Assembly (NCBI GenBank): GCA_965216445.1
Contig: OZ244166.1
Location: forward strand, 310,001-374,000
Reading direction: 5' to 3'
DNA length: 64,000 nucleotides
Origin: MA-ANB-1 sp965216445
GTDB taxonomy: Bacteria; Actinomycetota; Acidimicrobiia; Spongiisociales; ZC4RG35
Shown here: positions 17,376 to 25,650 of the stretch, piece by piece
How positions within the stretch are numbered: position 1 is the first letter of the stretch
Layout of the letters: each line of letters begins with the position of its first letter
The notes under the pieces: model-generated
What the model was told of the DNA's origin: nothing
The model's input: the letters and a program-made list of their open reading frames with translations, nothing else
Databases searched by the model: none
Position numbers and translations under genes: made by a program

Positions 17376-17677
17376 GCGGTTTCGGGGTTCGCTTGCCTCG
17401 GCGCCTGTTGCCCGCTCGATTTTGAGGCGGCCCGGGCGTATCTCTCGCCGTCGCTGGTCAATCGATACATATGCCGTGGTGGCCTTCCGTCGACCGCTTC
17501 TGACCATTTCGACTCGACGAGACCTCTGTCAGCTAGGCGAATCAGGATCGGGTAAATCGTGCCTGACGGCAGTGATGTCTCCTTCGACAGCTGGTACCCG
17601 TATTTCCAGCCCTCTTCGGCCAGGAAGGAGGTAAGGACGGTCGTGGTCTGTCTGGATGGTCTCCGGGCTCTGATCAC
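17372..17677 (-). CDS. PadR family transcriptional regulator
   Basis: A 101-residue winged-helix repressor with the PadR core: GWKYGYQLSKETSLPSGTIY followed by PILIRLADRGLVESKW, and the wing DGRPPRHMYRLTSDGE. The C-terminal dimerisation helix is short. The GTG start is only 5 nt from a perfect palindrome that also holds the likely -10 box, suggesting a leaderless, autoregulated transcript. It is co-transcribed with the membrane protein downstream. Confidence 0.88.
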   Translation of the reverse strand: MIRARRPSRQTTTVLTSFLAEEGWKYGYQLSKETSLPSGTIYPILIRLADRGLVESKWSEAVDGRPPRHMYRLTSDGERYARAASKSSGQQAPRQANPETA

Positions 17678-17681
17678 CTCA

Positions 17682-17705
17682 GTAACTCTACATATATAGA
17701 GTTAC
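17682..17705. promoter_or_regulatory. Perfect 9-6-9 palindrome, PadR operator with embedded -10
   Basis: GTAACTCTA (17682-17690) and TAGAGTTAC (17697-17705) are exact inverted arms around CATATA. Read on the minus strand the centre gives TATATATG, a plausible -10 box ending about 10 nt before the padR GTG. PadR binding here would block its own transcription. The divergent glycosyltransferase could be affected too. Confidence 0.65.
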
Positions 17706-17786
17706 AAGAGTCAAGGGGCGTTGCCGCTTTGCACATTGTGTGACAACGCTTGGGCAGCGACGCATTCAAGTGCCACAATCGGGCTG

Positions 17787-19235
17787 ATGCCGGCCAGTCT
17801 TCGCCCCACCAAATCAGCGGTTTGGACGGCCCTCGGCTCGGTTGCGTTGCTGCTGATCACCGCATCGCGATATGGGTTCCACCGCGATGAGCTCTACTTC
17901 GTGGTTGCGGGCCGAAACCTCGACTGGGGCTACGTCGACCAGCCTCCGCTCACCCCGCTTGTCGCACGGGTCGTGGATGAAGTGGTCGACGTGTCGCCCC
18001 TCGCGCTTCGAGTGCTACCTGCGTTGGCCGTTGGCGCAATAGCGGTGATGGCGTCGCTGATCGCGATGCGACTTGGCGGCGGCAGTCGCGCGCAACTCTT
18101 CGCCGCCGTCTCGACGGGATTCGCCGGGGTGGTGCTCGGCGAAGGTCATCTTCTCAGCACGGCCATCTTCGACTTTGCCCTTTGGACGGCCGTCTTACTG
18201 GTGACGGTTCACCTTCTCGGTGGTGCGAGTCCCCGGCTATGGGTTGTCGTCGGACTCCTCGTGGGCATCGGACTCCAAAACAAACACACGATGGGATTCT
18301 TGGCTGTGGCTTTGCTGGTCGGGTTGTTGGCAACGAGCCAGCGCAAGTTGTTGGCATCGAGCTGGCCATGGATCGGCGTTGCTATCGCTGGTTTGATAGC
18401 CCTTCCCAATCTCATCTGGCAGGCGAACCACGGATTCCCGCAGCTAGAGATGGCTGGGGCCCTCCAAGCCCGCAGCGAAGGCCCACTGGCGTTTGCCCTG
18501 TTCCAGCCGCTTCTTCTTTCAATTGCGCTTGCTGTCCCAGCTGCGATCGGTTGGTGGAAGCTGGCTCGGTCTGAGACGTTGACACCATGGCGCCCGGTGG
18601 CAGTTGCCTATGGTTTCCTGTTTGTTGCCTTCCTCGTCACGGGTGGAAAGGCCTACTACATCGCCCCGATGTATTCGGTGCTCCTGGCCGCCGGCTCCCT
18701 TTGGTTCGAAGGCTTGGGCGATCGCGGGCGACGATGGATGGCCGGTGCGGCGGGTCTTGGTATAGCTGTCGGTGTGCTCATTGCCCTACCAGTAGTTCCG
18801 GAATCTTCCGCCTCAGCCTTCGACGCCACCGGTGAGCTTGGAGAAACGGTTGGATGGCCCGAGTTGGTCGATCAGGTGTCAGACGTTTATGAGTCGATCC
18901 CTGGAGAGTTGCAATCGAACGCCTTGATCTTGACCAGCTCATACGGTGAGGCAGGTGCGATAGATGTGCTGGGACCCGACTTTGGGCTTCCTCCCGCATA
19001 TAGCGGTCACAACAACTACTTCTTGTGGGGCCCTCCCGGCGAACACGGCCCGATTGTCGGAGTTGGACTGGTCGGCTACGCACTGGATCTCGTCTGTCCG
19101 AGTTACCGGCAAGTCGACACAATCACCAACTCATCCGGTGTTGCAAACGAGGAGAACGGGCTTCCGATCTACTTGTGTATGAATCCTTCCCGGCAGTTGT
19201 CCGACGTTTGGGATCAGGTGAGGCATTACAACTAG
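17787..19235 (+). CDS. GT39/ArnT-like membrane glycosyltransferase
   Basis: A 482-residue multi-pass protein of the PMT_2 class (lipid-phosphate-sugar transferases). The first extracytoplasmic loop has FHRDELYFVVAGRNLDWGY and VDQPPLTPL; the Asp/Glu in DEL and the DQPP motif are the family hallmark. About 10-11 hydrophobic helices follow, then a soluble C-terminal domain of about 130 residues with SSYGEAGAIDVLGP and GHNNYFLWGPP. ATG 17787 is chosen because the earlier in-frame start adds a non-hydrophobic Cys-rich leader. The transferred sugar and acceptor are unknown. Confidence 0.83.
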   Translation: MPASLRPTKSAVWTALGSVALLLITASRYGFHRDELYFVVAGRNLDWGYVDQPPLTPLVARVVDEVVDVSPLALRVLPALAVGAIAVMASLIAMRLGGGSRAQLFAAVSTGFAGVVLGEGHLLSTAIFDFALWTAVLLVTVHLLGGASPRLWVVVGLLVGIGLQNKHTMGFLAVALLVGLLATSQRKLLASSWPWIGVAIAGLIALPNLIWQANHGFPQLEMAGALQARSEGPLAFALFQPLLLSIALAVPAAIGWWKLARSETLTPWRPVAVAYGFLFVAFLVTGGKAYYIAPMYSVLLAAGSLWFEGLGDRGRRWMAGAAGLGIAVGVLIALPVVPESSASAFDATGELGETVGWPELVDQVSDVYESIPGELQSNALILTSSYGEAGAIDVLGPDFGLPPAYSGHNNYFLWGPPGEHGPIVGVGLVGYALDLVCPSYRQVDTITNSSGVANEENGLPIYLCMNPSRQLSDVWDQVRHYN

Positions 19236-19296
19236 GCGTACGAGGCTTCTCGGAGTTCCATGAAACCGATCGCTGTGTTCGAAACGTCTTAAGAAC

Positions 19297-19824
19297 ATGA
19301 GACGAAGCACATTCTTGGTTGCTCTGCTGCTGACGATCTCTGCCTGTGCCAATCCCGGACCGCTCGACCTTTCCGCCAGCGACTCAGCCGAAGTCATGGC
19401 CGCGGCCATCGAAGAGTTGGTCACCGAGGACCACACATTTGGGTCAGGTCCTCCACCATTCACTCTCTACCTCATTCAGAACCGGACCGATCCTGCCGCT
19501 GGTAGCCCCGAATCCGGCGAAGAGGGCACCTCCCGCCAGCTGACGACCATCGAAATGGAAGCTATCGAGGATGCAATTGCCGAATTCGGCCCAGTGCAGT
19601 GGATCGACGATCCGTCTGCTTGGTACAGCGACGACCTGATCCCGGTCGAGGAAGGCTCCGTGATCCTCGGTGTAGGGGAGCCGTCGTTCAGCGGAAACAC
19701 TGCCCTTGTTCCGGTCTCTTTGTGGTGTGGTGGACTCTGCGGAACTTGGTTCACCTACAAACTCGAACGAGTAGACGGAATGTGGCACGTCACCGGGATC
19801 GAGGGCCCGATCGCTATCTCATAG
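19297..19824 (+). CDS. Secreted lipoprotein of unknown function
   Basis: A 175-residue protein with a short lipoprotein signal ending ISAC (Cys17). The mature part is acidic and contains a Trp-rich C-terminal domain (VSLWCGGLCGTWFTYKLERV) that could form a disulfide between its two Cys. The layout resembles NTF2-like or anti-sigma sensor domains, but I do not recognise the family. No operon partner is close. Confidence 0.55.
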   Translation: MRRSTFLVALLLTISACANPGPLDLSASDSAEVMAAAIEELVTEDHTFGSGPPPFTLYLIQNRTDPAAGSPESGEEGTSRQLTTIEMEAIEDAIAEFGPVQWIDDPSAWYSDDLIPVEEGSVILGVGEPSFSGNTALVPVSLWCGGLCGTWFTYKLERVDGMWHVTGIEGPIAIS

Positions 19825-19846
19825 TTCGCCGCGTTGAACACAAGGG

Positions 19847-19896
19847 TTGACACCACCAGCCGGACGCGCGTATATTCGTTCGGTCGAACGACCGAA
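19847..19896 (+). promoter_or_regulatory. Sigma-70-like promoter with overlapping TetR operator
   Basis: TTGACA (19847-19852) and TATATT (19871-19876) are separated by 18 nt and match -35/-10 well. The inverted repeat TTCGGTCG-AA-CGACCGAA (19879-19896) covers the expected transcription start, 23 nt before the TetR GTG. Its placement and symmetry suggest repression of the TetR-hydrolase operon by the TetR protein itself. Confidence 0.75.
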
Positions 19897-19918
19897 AAGG
19901 GAAAGCTCCTAAGAAATC

Positions 19919-20527
19919 GTGTCAACAGCCAGCGAACGTAACCCCACAGCGGTTCGCCTTCTTGCCGCAGCGAAGGAGGCTCTCCTCGAAACCGGATACG
20001 CCGGTCTCTCCACTCGCTCCATCGCTGATCAGGCGGGCGTGCCGCTCAGTCAGATCCACTATCACTTCGGGTCGAAGCGGAACCTGGTGCTTGCTGTACT
20101 CGCCGGGGAGAACCAGAGGCTCCTCGACCGGCAGGAAGAGATGTTCGGGTCCGACCTTGCGCTGTGGAAGCAATGGGAGCAGGCCTGCGACTACCTCGAT
20201 GACGATCTGAACTCGGGCTATGTCCGTGTTCTTCATGAACTAATGGCGGCCGGTTGGTCAGACCCCGAGATTGCCAAAGCGGTCACCGAGCAGCTTGGCG
20301 ACTGGCAGGAATTGCTTGCCGCCGTCGCTCGGCGCGCAGAAGAACGGATCGGAGGTCTGGGTCCTTTCACGGCGGAGGAGGTTGCGGCCCTGGCCGGCGT
20401 GCCTTTCATCGGTGCTGAGGCCTACTTGCTTCTTGGTATACCGGAGAGGCTGATTCCGGCGCGCTCAGCATTGCGGAAGGTCGGCGACATGATCAGAGTC
20501 TTGGAGGAATCGGGTGACAAGGGCTAG
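19919..20527 (+). CDS. TetR family transcriptional regulator
   Basis: A 202-residue TetR-type repressor. The N-terminal HTH is complete: AAKEALLETGYAGLSTRSIADQ followed by AGVPLSQIHYHFGSKRNLV. The helical ligand domain (about residues 70-200) has no recognisable ligand motif. The GTG start lies 23 nt after a palindrome overlapping its promoter. Its stop is overlapped by 14 nt by the following alpha/beta hydrolase, so the ligand is plausibly a substrate of the hydrolases. Confidence 0.88.
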   Translation: MSTASERNPTAVRLLAAAKEALLETGYAGLSTRSIADQAGVPLSQIHYHFGSKRNLVLAVLAGENQRLLDRQEEMFGSDLALWKQWEQACDYLDDDLNSGYVRVLHELMAAGWSDPEIAKAVTEQLGDWQELLAAVARRAEERIGGLGPFTAEEVAALAGVPFIGAEAYLLLGIPERLIPARSALRKVGDMIRVLEESGDKG

Positions 20528-21383
20528 ATACCCCGACCACGTTGGTCGCATCGATGATGAGTCGGTCCCTTTTGGCTACGAGGTCTTTGGTGGGGGAGAT
20601 CCCACCATCCTGCTCATGCCTACTTGGACCATCATCCACTCCCGATTTTGGAAGTTCCAGGTCCCGTATCTCTCCCGCTTCTATCGCGTTGTTACCTACG
20701 ACGGTCCGGGCAATGGGAGCAGTCCACGTTCAACAGACCCAGCTGACTATGCGGTTGGGGCTTACGTAGAGCGAGCACGACGATTGTTGGACGAACTCGG
20801 AGTTGAGTCAGCGGTACTTGTCGGATACTCCGACGGCGGCAAAATGGCGGCGGCATTCGGAGCCGAATACCCGGATCGGGTTCGTGGCCTGGTCTTGATT
20901 GCCCCCAACCTTGCGGTCACAGAACCGTCTCCAGATCGAGCTCAAATAGCTCGGAGATTCCTCAAGCCCTACCCGCCAAACCCGTCGGGTTGGGAGAAAT
21001 ACAACGCTTCCTACTGGGAAGACAACTACGAAGACTTCATCGAGTTCTTCTTCTCTGAGTTGTTCTCTGAGACCTACACCACCAAGGCAAAGGATGATGC
21101 AATCGGGTGGGCTCGAGAGACCAATGGTGCGGTTTTGAAGGCGGAGGCATTGCGGCCCAACGATCCAGACCACTTTGACGTTGTGGCCAGAATTCACTCA
21201 CCAACGCTGCTTGTTCATGGCATCGAAGATCGGCTGATCCCCGCGAGTGTCGGTCAACGCCTCGCCGAGCTCACAGGTGGAAGTCTCCTCGAGATGAAGG
21301 GCACCGGTCATGCCCCCCATATGAAGGAACCGGTGCGATTCAATCTCGCCCTCCGCAAGTTCGTAGAAGGCCTTGCGGTATGA
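20514..21383 (+). CDS. Alpha/beta hydrolase
   Basis: A 289-residue alpha/beta-fold enzyme. The nucleophile elbow is GYSDGG (Ser106), the acid is in HGIEDRLIP and the His in GTGHAPHMKEP, so the triad is complete. An IEFFFSELFSE helix occupies the cap region. The GTG start has GGAGGA 7 nt upstream and overlaps TetR by 14 nt. It is a tandem paralogue of the N-terminal domain of the next protein, sharing the opening PDH.G motif, the DG.GNG.S loop and IEFFFS. The substrate is unknown. Confidence 0.85.
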   Translation: MTRARYPDHVGRIDDESVPFGYEVFGGGDPTILLMPTWTIIHSRFWKFQVPYLSRFYRVVTYDGPGNGSSPRSTDPADYAVGAYVERARRLLDELGVESAVLVGYSDGGKMAAAFGAEYPDRVRGLVLIAPNLAVTEPSPDRAQIARRFLKPYPPNPSGWEKYNASYWEDNYEDFIEFFFSELFSETYTTKAKDDAIGWARETNGAVLKAEALRPNDPDHFDVVARIHSPTLLVHGIEDRLIPASVGQRLAELTGGSLLEMKGTGHAPHMKEPVRFNLALRKFVEGLAV

Positions 21384-23500
21384 GAGCCAAGGAACCCGAT
21401 CACTCGGGTTACGTCGATCGACAGGGCGTTGAGATCTACTACGAGGTATACGGCGAGGGTGATACGACGCTTTTCATGGTCCCGCCTTCTCCCATCACCC
21501 ATTCGAGGATCTACAAAGCGCAGATTCCGTTCCTGGCCCGCGACCATCGAGTGATCACATTCGACGGACGTGGCAATGGCCGATCGGGCCGTCCGAACCA
21601 AGCTGAAGAGCACAGTCGGGCCGAGAACATTGCCGACATGCTTGCCGTTCTCGACGAATGTGAGGCGAACCGCGTGATTCTCCTCGCGCACTGTCATGCC
21701 AATTGGTGGGCAGTCGAGTTCGCTTCGGAGAATCCCGACCGAGTTGAAGCAATGGTGGCAATCGAGCCGGGGGTGCCCTACATCGGCCAAGGCCACAGCC
21801 ACTGGCGGGAGGCTTCGTCGACATTCGAAGAAGAGCTGCCCGACCCCGAGGGATGGGCTCTGTTCAACCGTTACGTGATCACCCATCAACACCGAAAGTG
21901 GATCGAGTTCTTCTTCTCATCCCAACTGGTCGAACCGCACTCGACCAAACAGTTCGAGGACGCGGTCAGTTGGGCCCTCGAGTCGACGGGAGAGATCCTG
22001 GTTGCCGGAGAAACCGGCGCGGAGTTGGATCCGCCCTCTCGGGAAGAGTTCGAAGAACAGTGCCGATCTCTGGACTTTCCGGTGCTGGTCATTCACGGCA
22101 ACGAGGACGTGTGTCAGGCGGTTGACAAGGGCAGGTCGTTTGCGGAGTTTGTGAACGGAGATCTGGTGGTTTTGGACGGTGCCGGTCATCTGGCACTTGC
22201 ACGAGACCCGGTGAAAGTCAACAACGCAATCGACGATTTCGTCAAACGTGTCAAAGGAGAAACCATGCGCAGCCACACCTGGACTCGGGCGCTCGACCGT
22301 CCCAAGAAGGCTCTATACATCTCTTCCCCAATCGGGCTCGGTCACGCACGACGCGACATCGCCGTAGCCAAGGAACTCAAGGAGATCTGTCCGGATCTGC
22401 ACATCGATTGGCTGGCAGAGCACCCCGTTACTCGGGTTTTGGAAGAAGAAGGCGAGACGATCCATCCGGCAAGCGAGTTTCTGGCGAGCGAGTCGGCCCA
22501 CTTCGTCGACATGACCTCAGAACACAATCTCCATGCATTCCAAGCTCTGCGGGAAATGGACGAAATCCTTGTCAACAATTTCATGGTGTTTCAAGAAGTC
22601 GTCGAAGATGGTCTTTACGACGTGGTCATTGGCGATGAGGCCTGGGATATTGATCACTTCTGGCATGAGAATCCCGAGTTGAAGCGGGGCTCTCACGTTT
22701 GGTTCACCGACTTCGTCGGCTACCTGCCGATGCCCTCGGGTGGGGAACGAGAAGCCTTTGTTGCAGCCGACTACAACGCCGAGATGATCGAGCACATCGC
22801 CCGGTTTCCGCGGGTTCGTGACCAAGCCCTGTTTGTGGGAACGCCCGACGACATCGTCCCCGAGACTTTCGGGCCTGACCTCCCCAAGATCCGGGACTGG
22901 ACGGAAGAGCACTTCGAGTTCCCGGGTTATATCACCGGGTTTGTCCCACCGCCAGAGTCTGATATCCCGGGCTTGCGTGAGGAGCTCGGATTCCACCCGG
23001 GTGAGAAAGTCGTGGTTGTCACCGTGGGGGGATCCGGTGTAGGGGGTGCCCTGCTGAGGAAGATCATTGAGGCATACCCGATGGCCAAGAAACAGCTGCC
23101 CGAACTCAGGGTGATGATGGTGGCAGGTCCTCGAATCGATCCTGACTCTCTACCCCAACACGACGGTCTGGAGATTCACGGCTATGTGCCCCAGCTCTAC
23201 AGACACCTGTCGGTCTGCGATATGGCGGTGGTACAAGGTGGTCTAACCAGCTGTATGGAGTTGACCGCTGCACGCAGACCATTCCTCTACTTTCCTCTGC
23301 AGGATCACTTCGAGCAGAACTATCACGTGAGGCATCGGTTGGATCGGTACGGCGCAGGTCGTTACATGAACTACGAAACAACCGATCCCGACCAGATCGC
23401 ATCGGCGATGCTCGAGGAGCTCGATCGGGTTGTTGACTACACGCCAGTTGAGACCGGGGGAGCACGCAAGGCCGCTTCCCTGATCGCGGAGCTGATCTAG
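21380..23500 (+). CDS. Alpha/beta hydrolase-like domain fused to GT-B glycosyltransferase
   Basis: A 706-residue fusion. Residues about 1-290 are an alpha/beta hydrolase whose nucleophile elbow reads LAHCHANW, so Cys105 replaces the usual Ser; acid (HGNEDV) and His (GAGHLAL) are kept. Residues about 296-706 form a GT-B glycosyltransferase: SSPIGLGHARRD at the N-terminal Rossmann, then VTVGGSGVGGAL and the donor-site block VVQGGLTSCMEL ... PLQDHFEQN. An ATG at 22265, with AAAGGAG at a 5-nt distance, lies exactly at the domain border, so a separate 411-residue transferase may also be made. ATGA overlap with the preceding hydrolase. Confidence 0.82.
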   Translation: MRAKEPDHSGYVDRQGVEIYYEVYGEGDTTLFMVPPSPITHSRIYKAQIPFLARDHRVITFDGRGNGRSGRPNQAEEHSRAENIADMLAVLDECEANRVILLAHCHANWWAVEFASENPDRVEAMVAIEPGVPYIGQGHSHWREASSTFEEELPDPEGWALFNRYVITHQHRKWIEFFFSSQLVEPHSTKQFEDAVSWALESTGEILVAGETGAELDPPSREEFEEQCRSLDFPVLVIHGNEDVCQAVDKGRSFAEFVNGDLVVLDGAGHLALARDPVKVNNAIDDFVKRVKGETMRSHTWTRALDRPKKALYISSPIGLGHARRDIAVAKELKEICPDLHIDWLAEHPVTRVLEEEGETIHPASEFLASESAHFVDMTSEHNLHAFQALREMDEILVNNFMVFQEVVEDGLYDVVIGDEAWDIDHFWHENPELKRGSHVWFTDFVGYLPMPSGGEREAFVAADYNAEMIEHIARFPRVRDQALFVGTPDDIVPETFGPDLPKIRDWTEEHFEFPGYITGFVPPPESDIPGLREELGFHPGEKVVVVTVGGSGVGGALLRKIIEAYPMAKKQLPELRVMMVAGPRIDPDSLPQHDGLEIHGYVPQLYRHLSVCDMAVVQGGLTSCMELTAARRPFLYFPLQDHFEQNYHVRHRLDRYGAGRYMNYETTDPDQIASAMLEELDRVVDYTPVETGGARKAASLIAELI

Positions 23501-23546
23501 CGCTCTGGATCACACAACAAACTAGAACAATATTTCATACAACGGA

Positions 23547-23562
23547 ATAGACAACTGTCTAA
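23547..23562. promoter_or_regulatory. Operator-like palindrome upstream of SDR gene
   Basis: TAGACA-AC-TGTCTA (23548-23561) is a perfect inverted repeat located 52 nt before the SDR start. The extended half-site TTAGACAG recurs in the palindrome ahead of the convergent TetR gene (25255-25270), so that TetR is the likely regulator of both. Confidence 0.6.
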
Positions 23563-23613
23563 ATGGTTGAAGACTCTGAAGTGGCTCAAGCGGGCCCGCA
23601 AAAGGAGAAGACC

Positions 23614-24585
23614 ATGAATGGCAACCACGAGAAGACGGCACTGGTGACGGGTGCTACGTCTGGACTCGGTTTCGAGGCTGCGGCTCAACTGGCAGATCGT
23701 GCGTACGGTCGTGTGATTATCACCGGTCGGACGTATCCGAAGGCTGAAGGAGCGCGAGCCGCTCTTCAGGATCGTACCGGTCGCAGAGTCTTTGAAACCC
23801 TCGCTCTCGACAACGATCGGCTTTCGACAGTCGAGGAAGCCGGCCGAGAGATGGCGGCTCGCGGAAACAGGGTCGACACTTTGATACTGAACGCCGGTAT
23901 TGCGCCCCCGGTCGACCTGAGAATCAACGAAGACGGGATTGAGTCGACCGTGGCTTCGTCTCTGATCGGACATCACCTGTTCACGATGCGTCTCATCGAG
24001 AATGGCCTCCTGGCCGACGGAGCGCGAATCGTGATCGCAAGTTCGGAAGCAGCTAGGGGTGACGTCCCGACCTTCGCTCCGGTGAATATCGACGACTTCG
24101 CAGCCGAGCACTTCGGCAACGATCGTCATGCCGCCATCGAGGCGTACATGAAGATGGAGCAGCCTGCCCGGTACAAGGCGTCTGACACCTACGCGACAGC
24201 CAAACAGTTCGTCAATTGGTGGGCAGCTGAGCTGGCGTCCCGACTTCCCGAGGGAACGACTGTTAACGCAGTGTCTCCCGGTTCCACCCCGGATACCAAC
24301 GCGATCAAGAACGCTCCGTTCTATATGCGTTATCTGATGATCCCGATCTTCAAACTGATCCCGGGAATGTCACACAGTGTCGGCGACGGTGCGAAACGCT
24401 ACCTCGACGCCGTGTCCTTCGGGGATGACGTGAATGGAAAGTTCTTCGCCTCACCGCCGAAGAAGATGACAGGTCGGATTACAGAAATGAGCTACGACCA
24501 CCTCAATCAGCCTGATTCCCAAGCTGCCCTGTGGGATGTGGCGTCGAAGCTGGCCAACGGAGTTGGATACCCGGTCAACCACTGA
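23614..24585 (+). CDS. Short-chain dehydrogenase/reductase
   Basis: A 323-residue NAD(P)-binding SDR. TGATSGLGF (about residues 12-20) is the cofactor loop, NAG (LILNAGIAPP) the structural motif, SSEAARG supplies the catalytic Ser and YATAK the Tyr/Lys pair. The C-terminal extension beyond the usual 250 residues (from about 240) resembles retinol-dehydrogenase or protochlorophyllide-reductase-like SDRs. ATG 23614 is chosen because AAAGGAG precedes it; the longer frame has none. Possibly regulated by the TetR encoded convergently. Substrate unknown. Confidence 0.87.
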   Translation: MNGNHEKTALVTGATSGLGFEAAAQLADRAYGRVIITGRTYPKAEGARAALQDRTGRRVFETLALDNDRLSTVEEAGREMAARGNRVDTLILNAGIAPPVDLRINEDGIESTVASSLIGHHLFTMRLIENGLLADGARIVIASSEAARGDVPTFAPVNIDDFAAEHFGNDRHAAIEAYMKMEQPARYKASDTYATAKQFVNWWAAELASRLPEGTTVNAVSPGSTPDTNAIKNAPFYMRYLMIPIFKLIPGMSHSVGDGAKRYLDAVSFGDDVNGKFFASPPKKMTGRITEMSYDHLNQPDSQAALWDVASKLANGVGYPVNH

Positions 24586-24610
24586 GGAATCCGCATCTAC
24601 TCAATGGAGA

Positions 24611-24638
24611 CCCCTGGCCCCGGCCGGGGGTTTCTTTT
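24611..24638 (+). terminator. Rho-independent terminator after SDR gene
   Basis: CCCCTGGCC (24611-24619) pairs with GGCCGGGGG (24622-24630), with one T-G wobble and a 2-nt loop, followed by TTTCTTTT. It lies between the SDR stop and the end of the convergent TetR gene. Confidence 0.85.
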
Positions 24639-24647
24639 GTGGCGTCC

Positions 24648-25229
24648 TCAGCCCCGAGGCACCAACCCGTTGATCAGTTGGGGGATGACCGCCTTCGAGA
24701 CATGGTCGACATCGATCTTGCCTTCTGTGAGCAGAGCCTTCATCGACACCATGTGGAGGGCACCTGCGATCGCGTCGACGGCAACTCCGACATCCTCGAA
24801 TTCCAATTCTCCAGCACCTCGTCCTTCTAGCAGCACCTCGCGAAATGGAGCCATCATTGAGCGATCCATGTTGTGCATCACTTCGGAGAAGTCATCGGCG
24901 TCTCTGATCGCATGGGGTAGCTCGAGACACATCTTCGGGTATTCGGCAAACGAACTGATGATGGCTCGCATGATGTCGGCCAGTCTCTGGCTGCTATCAC
25001 CTTCCCCGGCGGATGCCTTTTCGATAGCTCCGCGTGTCCGATCCATAAGGTCGTTGAGGTAGAACCCGATGAGGTCTTCTTTGCCCGAGAAGTAGTAGTA
25101 GAGCGTGGCGCGGGGCACATCGGCGAGGTTCGCGACGTCGTCGATACTCACGTCGAAGCCCGATCCATCAGGCATCTTGTTCGATGCCTTCAGCAGCTTC
25201 TGAGCCAGTTCTTCTGGGACTTTTTTCAT
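24648..25229 (-). CDS. TetR family transcriptional regulator
   Basis: A 193-residue repressor. The HTH is FDVSIDDVANLADVPRATLY then YYFSGKEDLIGFYL. The C-terminal helical domain is typical in length. ATG 25229 is taken as the start; the upstream frame would use a start inside the promoter palindrome. The gene is divergent from a small zinc-ribbon protein and convergent with the SDR. The 16-nt palindrome 26 nt upstream shares half-sites with the one before the SDR, which suggests autoregulation plus SDR control. Confidence 0.86.
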   Translation of the reverse strand: MKKVPEELAQKLLKASNKMPDGSGFDVSIDDVANLADVPRATLYYYFSGKEDLIGFYLNDLMDRTRGAIEKASAGEGDSSQRLADIMRAIISSFAEYPKMCLELPHAIRDADDFSEVMHNMDRSMMAPFREVLLEGRGAGELEFEDVGVAVDAIAGALHMVSMKALLTEGKIDVDHVSKAVIPQLINGLVPRG

Positions 25230-25254
25230 GGTCTTAGGATATCCAGATTCGAGC

Positions 25255-25270
25255 TTAAACAGGGGTCTAA
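25255..25270. promoter_or_regulatory. TetR operator-like palindrome in divergent promoter
   Basis: TTAAACAG-GGGTCTAA is an imperfect inverted repeat (5 of the 6 outer positions match) between the TetR gene and the zinc-ribbon gene at 25301. The half-site TTAAACAG equals TTAGACAG of the SDR operator with one change. Confidence 0.5.
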
Positions 25271-25300
25271 AACGCAAACCGGCGTAGTGTTCTGGCTGCA

Positions 25301-25558
25301 ATGACCGGCAACACGTTCTTGGACATCGTCCTGGCTATCGGAATCGGATTCTTGATCTGGCGAGTCTCTCTGGCGTTGATATCAATGATGTCCACCGCTC
25401 CTCCCGAGATCGACCCCGAAGACATCCAAGAAGTAGATCAGGATTACAAGTGCACTGTCTGCGGAGCTGAGCTCACGATGAGGGCGGTCAACGTGCAGGA
25501 CGAGGGGGCGCCCCGGCACTGCAGAGAAGACATGGTCCCCGTCTGGCGACCGGTCTGA
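25301..25558 (+). CDS. Small membrane-anchored zinc-ribbon protein
   Basis: An 85-residue protein: one N-terminal TM helix (about residues 7-28), an acidic linker (PPEIDPEDIQEVDQD), then a zinc-ribbon-like part with YKCTVCGAELTMR and a second Cys at HCREDM. Only three of four metal ligands are Cys; His could supply the fourth. It shares its promoter region with the divergent TetR gene. I do not recognise a named family; its small size and conserved motif suggest a real gene. Confidence 0.65.
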   Translation: MTGNTFLDIVLAIGIGFLIWRVSLALISMMSTAPPEIDPEDIQEVDQDYKCTVCGAELTMRAVNVQDEGAPRHCREDMVPVWRPV

Positions 25559-25650
25559 AGTTATCCCCAGGTTCTTCCACAATCTGTTGAGAATCACACG
25601 CGTGTAGTTTTGATTCACGCCCGTTTCGAGACGACTACGATCCGAAGCGA

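Noticed and set aside
25561..25600. DnaA-box-like TTATCCCCA and a second partial match near crgA
   Set aside because: Only two degenerate matches, with no dnaA or dnaN gene and no AT-rich unwinding region; not an origin.
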